From IMG/VR virus record IMGVR_UViG_3300044802_000046, positions 1 to 64,000 of that record: DNA of 64,000 nt. One strand, given 5' to 3'. Positions 60,343 through 64,000 of this stretch are shown here, in pieces. A model generated the notes under the pieces. The model made no database searches, was not told the origin of the DNA, and saw only the letters and a program-made list of their open reading frames with translations. This DNA is from a virus. Both the position numbers and the translations under genes were made by a program. The number at the start of each line of letters is the position of its first letter. Position 1 is the first letter of the stretch.

Positions 60343-60912
60343 TTATTTCCTATAAACGATTATTGCGTTATCCCTTGTATACATAATTGGATTCAAATCA
60401 TAAATCTCAAATGGAATACCAAGTTTTTCAAACTCAAGTTTCCTTTCCTGAGGATCTAATACATCTTCTATTGCCAATATTCCACCTGAATTTATAATGT
60501 CAAGAAAGTTTTTAATAACAAATAGCTGAGTTGATAATTGATGATTACTATCCTCAATGATAATATCCGGAATAAAATCAAGGTCTTCAAACCACTTTTT
60601 AGTTAATTCATGAACATTATGAAGATAAGTTTCGACCCTTTCAGTTTCATATGGTATACCATTATACATAGTCAACCAATCATTATCCGACTGATCAATT
60701 CCAATTATACGAGTTTCTGGATGGGTAAAGTAGTCGTCGAATAAGCGAAGAGCTCCACCTGCCGAATGTCCAATTTCAAGTATATTGCATTTCTCATTCT
60801 TAAACTTTGAGAATAACTCATCGTATACCGGAAGATACGAGTGACCATCGCCTTTATCTGTTATGTATTTCGGCCTTCCGTATGTATTCCACAATTCAAC
60901 TAGTGTTGCCAT
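60343..60912 (-). CDS. SAM-dependent methyltransferase, class I (189 aa)
   Basis: Motif I CNILEIGHSAGGALRLFDDY near residue 38, an acidic post-I IIGIDQSDND, and IIIEDSNHQLSTQLFVIKNF then GGILAIEDVLDPQERK near residue 145. This matches the rhamnosyl O-methyltransferase/cephalosporin hydroxylase-type family. In a glycan cluster it likely methylates a sugar hydroxyl. Two-base gaps to both neighbours. Confidence 0.85.
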   Translation of the reverse strand: MATLVELWNTYGRPKYITDKGDGHSYLPVYDELFSKFKNEKCNILEIGHSAGGALRLFDDYFTHPETRIIGIDQSDNDWLTMYNGIPYETERVETYLHNVHELTKKWFEDLDFIPDIIIEDSNHQLSTQLFVIKNFLDIINSGGILAIEDVLDPQERKLEFEKLGIPFEIYDLNPIMYTRDNAIIVYRK

Positions 60913-60914
60913 AA

Positions 60915-62015
60915 TTAGTCAATATCAAATAAAGCTTGGTTTCTTTGCCAAACTTTTCTTTTTACAAAGATAATATTATCTATAACTATGGTGTCAGATG
61001 GATTACTTTCAACCTCTAAAGATAATTTACTTATCAAATTTTCGTCTATAGTGTCATGATTTTCATCAAAATCGCATACGTATTCTCCTCTAATATTAAA
61101 TCTTATATCGAAATAACGATTATTTAAATTTACTGGTGGCGTTCCGTCATGAACAACAATATTAAAATTTGATCGTTTTCCCGTAAACACCATATCGAAA
61201 TCTTTTACAGACTGGTCAAATAAAAAACAAACAGTAGATTCATAATTTATTATAAATGTAACTAATGGTCTAAACAATACATCATGGTCATTATTCCATA
61301 TCGTCTTAGGATCTGTCCAGCTATGACCTGAAAGGTGGGACGTATACTTATCGACCGGAAAATAATCTACACCAAGTTTTTTATTCTCGGCATCTATCAT
61401 ATTGATTACACACGGGGCTCCATGGTTAATAAAAGGCTCAAGGGTTTTATATGTTTCTACATCGATTATCGAGCAACATGGATGGGCATATTTAAGGACA
61501 TCTGACTCATCATACGGAGCTCCGCAAGCCTGATTCTGCCTTGTAACGAGCATCAAATTTCCAGTTGCATATAGATTACTGTTTTCCTTAAACTGTTCCA
61601 GCATTCCTTCTATGTAACCATGTCTTTCGCTGATTACATCCGAATCCATCAGCAGAACGTATTTTGTAGTTATGAACTGCCTTATAGCTTCATCCATTGT
61701 TTCTCCATGAGAATTAAGTCCAATTCGATCCCATACTTTTACGTTTGGATATAATGCGGACTTATAATGGAGGTACGAAGTTGATTCGTCTTCCGAATTA
61801 CCATCAACTACGAGAACTGGAATGTCTGGATAGAATTTAAGAAGACTTTCTAGACAAAGACGAGTTGCGTCCAAAGTTTTTCTCTGGCATATCAATACGG
61901 TAATGTTTTTTTCTTCCCATATTTTTTTGTGATAGTTATCACTATTCCAAAATGGTCTCACAAGATCAGAATTTGGATTCTCTCTACTTAGTTTGTCGTA
62001 TTGCTCTTGAGTCAT
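60915..62015 (-). CDS. Glycosyltransferase family 2-like (366 aa)
   Basis: The N-terminal GT-A domain has NITVLICQRKTLDATRLCLE near residue 33, PVLVVDGNSEDESTSYLHY, and YVLLMDSDVISERHGYIEG near residue 118 with the DSD metal motif. The C-terminal half (PVNLNNRYFDIRFNIRGEYV) is beta-rich and may bind acceptor. It overlaps the next transferase by four bases. Confidence 0.85.
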   Translation of the reverse strand: MTQEQYDKLSRENPNSDLVRPFWNSDNYHKKIWEEKNITVLICQRKTLDATRLCLESLLKFYPDIPVLVVDGNSEDESTSYLHYKSALYPNVKVWDRIGLNSHGETMDEAIRQFITTKYVLLMDSDVISERHGYIEGMLEQFKENSNLYATGNLMLVTRQNQACGAPYDESDVLKYAHPCCSIIDVETYKTLEPFINHGAPCVINMIDAENKKLGVDYFPVDKYTSHLSGHSWTDPKTIWNNDHDVLFRPLVTFIINYESTVCFLFDQSVKDFDMVFTGKRSNFNIVVHDGTPPVNLNNRYFDIRFNIRGEYVCDFDENHDTIDENLISKLSLEVESNPSDTIVIDNIIFVKRKVWQRNQALFDID

Positions 62016-62998
62016 AATATATTTTTTATAATTTGCATTCTTTGTTCATTAACTTTTGATAGTAATAAGTCTCTTTCTATAGTTTCTTTAGAGAGTAAAT
62101 ATAAGTCACGCCTTAATTTTTCGTCAGAAGTTATCTCAGATAACGTTTCTGAAAAACTGGCTTTAGAATTATATTTCAAAGATATCGAATCTGTAAAATA
62201 ATCCGGAGACACACATGCCGCACCAGCCATAGTTCCTTCTATCCATGAAATGTTAGACTTGTTCCTATTGAATTTATTATCCGATAGTGGAACTATCATG
62301 ACAGACGGATTTATATTCGCAATAAGACTCATGTATTCATGAATTCCAAATCCACCTAAATATTGGTAGTTGTCAAGTTTCCTTAATCTTCTTACGTCAT
62401 GTCCTATGGCATAAAACATCCAGTCCGGATTCTTCATTAAAAATCTACTGATTTCATTTTGGTATTCATCCATATCGTATCTATGAACTTCACCTCCTCG
62501 ATATAATATAGACTTATTTTTAGATATTGGTTTTATAGAATAAACTTGATCGTTAAGTGCATTTGGAACAACTTCTATTTTATCTTTTATATCCTTTAGG
62601 TACTCTACAAATGATTCTTTTAATCTTTCATTTGTCACTGTTACTACATCAGCACATAAAAGTATTTTCCTGAATGAAAGTTCATCGAAATTTTTATTAT
62701 ACTCATGATACATTGAATGTCTTTCCGGAATATACATCCAGTCATCTAGGTCAAGCCATATTTTAAGACCAAGATCCTTGCATGCTAAAACCTGGTCGAG
62801 ACAGTTTTTATGGATTGGTCTTTGAAAAAATGCTATGTCGAAAAGTCTCATAATCGACCAATCGTGTTTCCAATTACTTTCTACAATCTTTAACTTGTCC
62901 TGTCTGGATAATTCAGATAATGGTCCTCTTCCTCTCCAGAAAGAACATACTGAATTTAATTTATCATAATATTCGAGTATTGTAGGTCTCACTTTCAT
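62012..62998 (-). CDS. Glycosyltransferase, GT4/GT-B-like (328 aa)
   Basis: GT-B layout: an N-terminal half with FFQRPIHKNCLDQVLACKDL and KIWLDLDDWMYIPERHSMYH, a central VVPNALNDQVY and a C-terminal half with KSNISWIEGTMAGAACVSPD, the position of the EX7E-like donor site in GT4 enzymes. It is the first gene of the glycan set; no TAnnTTTG box is evident upstream on the minus strand. Confidence 0.8.
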   Translation of the reverse strand: MKVRPTILEYYDKLNSVCSFWRGRGPLSELSRQDKLKIVESNWKHDWSIMRLFDIAFFQRPIHKNCLDQVLACKDLGLKIWLDLDDWMYIPERHSMYHEYNKNFDELSFRKILLCADVVTVTNERLKESFVEYLKDIKDKIEVVPNALNDQVYSIKPISKNKSILYRGGEVHRYDMDEYQNEISRFLMKNPDWMFYAIGHDVRRLRKLDNYQYLGGFGIHEYMSLIANINPSVMIVPLSDNKFNRNKSNISWIEGTMAGAACVSPDYFTDSISLKYNSKASFSETLSEITSDEKLRRDLYLLSKETIERDLLLSKVNEQRMQIIKNIL

Positions 62999-63023
62999 TT
63001 TGAAATATTATTTATTTTTTGAC

Positions 63024-63031
63024 TATTTTTG
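63024..63031 (+). promoter_or_regulatory. Bacteroidota-type promoter (TATTTTTG)
   Basis: Exact TAnnTTTG box with a TTTG (62999-63002) 21 bases upstream as a -33 element, the best -33/-7 pair in the window. It drives the isolated gene at 63065. Confidence 0.65.
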
Positions 63032-63064
63032 TTAAAAATATTTTTCATTTAAAATTATTTAATT

Positions 63065-63337
63065 ATGGCACTCACGACCGTTCCTGTTTACAAAAGAGTA
63101 GAGTCTAATAATATATCTACTGGATCAAGACTCATTACTACTCCAGCTACAGAAGGGTTTGAAACAACAAATGTTTTGTGGTTTGGCCCAAGTGTATGTG
63201 GGAGAGAAGATGATAGCACCAATATTACTAACTCCATAGTAAGCAAGATAATTCTTAAAGGAGTTTCTGGTGAATCTAATTCTACTATTACTCTCTACAC
63301 AAGTACAACTGTAGCTAATATTGCTCTTTTGACCTAA
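63065..63337 (+). CDS. Isolated small beta-rich protein (90 aa)
   Basis: Thr/Ser-rich, all-beta type (STGSRLITTPATEGFETTNV; SKIILKGVSGESNSTITLYT). It somewhat resembles the 39349-39708 protein in composition and may be a decoration or surface protein. It has its own promoter and is followed by a bidirectional terminator, so it forms a stand-alone plus-strand unit within the minus-strand late region. Confidence 0.65.
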   Translation: MALTTVPVYKRVESNNISTGSRLITTPATEGFETTNVLWFGPSVCGREDDSTNITNSIVSKIILKGVSGESNSTITLYTSTTVANIALLT

Positions 63338-63370
63338 AATATATTGCCATTTTACCAATGGCGATATATT
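63337..63370. terminator. Bidirectional terminator between convergent genes
   Basis: ATATATTGCCATT pairs with AATGGCGATATAT around a short loop (TTACC). It has A-rich sequence on the left and T-rich sequence on the right, so it can end both the 63065 gene and the minus-strand gene ending at 63371. Confidence 0.8.
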
Positions 63371-64000
63371 TTATTTTCTTATTACAGCCTGAATATTAAA
63401 CCTCTGTTCATATCTTAGGTTTCGATCTTCAAAGAACCTGTGTTGCTCATTCTCAAGTAAACATTCAGCTCCCAATCTGAATATAACCTCATCACCAGGA
63501 ATAACTTCTATATCATCTGACCTCTTAGGGTTGGCGTAATCTGTATTAAGGCTTCCAATATATCTTACTACTCCTTTATATGTATTTATTTGTTCAGGGA
63601 TGTAGATTAATTTAGATACCAATGCTTCATTTACTCGATCAAATAAGCAGAACCCATTCAACGGTATAATCTCTTCGCCCCTTTTTGCCACTATAAGACA
63701 ATTATACTGAACCACCCAATACATCTTGTCCTCTACCTTAAAAATAGGACAGTGGTGAAGGTTATAATAGTCAGCCCACACTAAATCTCCAACCTTAATT
63801 TCCATTTCAGTCTTCCATTCAAGCTTCCACTTGCTAGACCTTCCTTTTTTTTCATAGTGAAGTTTATCCGGAAGTTTAGCAACTACTCCCCATCGATCGA
63901 GATGCTGTGACGCGTCATATCTTTCGGCAGAATCTATACTATGAGCAGACAGCATGGTTGGATCTTGAACTATGATTAGCCCAGACTTTGTTTTGTCATC
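63371..64000 (-). CDS. GroES-like co-chaperonin, partial (start outside window)
   Basis: The frame stays open to the window edge, and the upstream codons read DDKTKSGLIIVQDPT before Met at 63955, so the true start is beyond 64000. KTKSGLIIVQD then a long loop, WGVVAKLPDKLHY, MEIKVGDLVWADYYN and VVQYNCLIVAKRGEEIIPLN follow the order of GroES strands (mobile loop, roof, the 'GD.V' strand, the 'Y....DI.A' strand). T4 gp31-type phage co-chaperonins have the same theme. It is longer than GroES (about 209 residues visible). Role in capsid folding is inferred. Confidence 0.6.
   Translation of the reverse strand, partial: DDKTKSGLIIVQDPTMLSAHSIDSAERYDASQHLDRWGVVAKLPDKLHYEKKGRSSKWKLEWKTEMEIKVGDLVWADYYNLHHCPIFKVEDKMYWVVQYNCLIVAKRGEEIIPLNGFCLFDRVNEALVSKLIYIPEQINTYKGVVRYIGSLNTDYANPKRSDDIEVIPGDEVIFRLGAECLLENEQHRFFEDRNLRYEQRFNIQAVIRK

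Noticed and set aside
1-64000. Alternative genetic code with a reassigned stop, as in some crAss-like phages
   Set aside because: TAA, TAG and TGA all end well-supported genes here, and the large structural genes are intact under the standard code.

Overview
The window is a continuous piece of a tailed-phage genome (free phage or provirus) from a host in the Bacteroidota. The phage identity rests on a portal protein, terminase, capsid and scaffold module, tail ring and fibre proteins, and a DnaB/SSB/exonuclease replication set. The host assignment rests on promoter boxes of the form TAnnTTTG, translation starts preceded by A/T-rich sequence rather than Shine-Dalgarno motifs, and low GC. The structural gene order and the sizes of the terminase (768 aa), portal (about 783 aa) and capsid protein (486 aa) resemble short-tailed crAss-like and Cellulophaga podoviruses. 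That placement is an inference from pattern and was not tested by a search. No integrase, DNA polymerase, primase, RNA polymerase or endolysin is visible, so the genome extends beyond the window. Both ends cut through a gene.

Layout. 1-5.9 kb, plus strand: many small early genes, a truncated gene with a 24-bp GTATA-type repeat, and a DUF6745-like gene with 38 perfect 12-bp repeats. 5.9-19.5 kb, plus strand: the replication and recombination block. It holds an SSB-like protein, a PD-(D/E)XK nuclease, a DEDDh exonuclease, a GHKL-type ATPase-like protein, a NinB-like protein, two gene cassettes bracketed by three attC-like palindromes, a probable helicase loader, DnaB, a DnaA domain IV protein fused to a homing-endonuclease remnant, an ATP-grasp enzyme and an HNH-like protein. 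19.5-21.5 kb, minus strand: small membrane proteins that probably form the lysis or holin/spanin region. 21.6-30 kb: internal or ejected virion proteins, including a 2132-aa polyvalent protein. 30-39.7 kb: tail ring proteins, a muzzle/stabilization-like protein and LRR-like receptor candidates. 39.7-45.9 kb: a 2072-aa modular tail fibre. 46-53.5 kb: head proteins (SAP-like protein, major capsid, scaffold, portal). 53.5-55 kb: a plus-strand island with an HNH endonuclease and a regulator-like gene behind a highly structured leader RNA. 55-63 kb: terminase, then a tightly overlapping set of glycan-modification genes, ending in a partial GroES-like gene.

Expression logic. The plus-strand left block (early) and minus-strand right block (late) converge at 19.47 kb with overlapping ends. 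Late units are separated by hairpin terminators, for example after the capsid gene, and restarted by TAnnTTTG promoters. Two of these promoters, for scaffold/capsid and for the tail fibre, share a nearly identical 18-bp palindrome at exactly the same distance from the -7 box, which points to a dedicated late operator.

Most notable observations: the attC-like cassette array inside a phage replication module; the four-hairpin leader with complementary 7-nt loops in front of the 54.2-kb gene; the paired late-promoter palindromes; the DnaA domain IV-homing endonuclease fusion; and the glycosyltransferase operon translationally coupled to the terminase genes.
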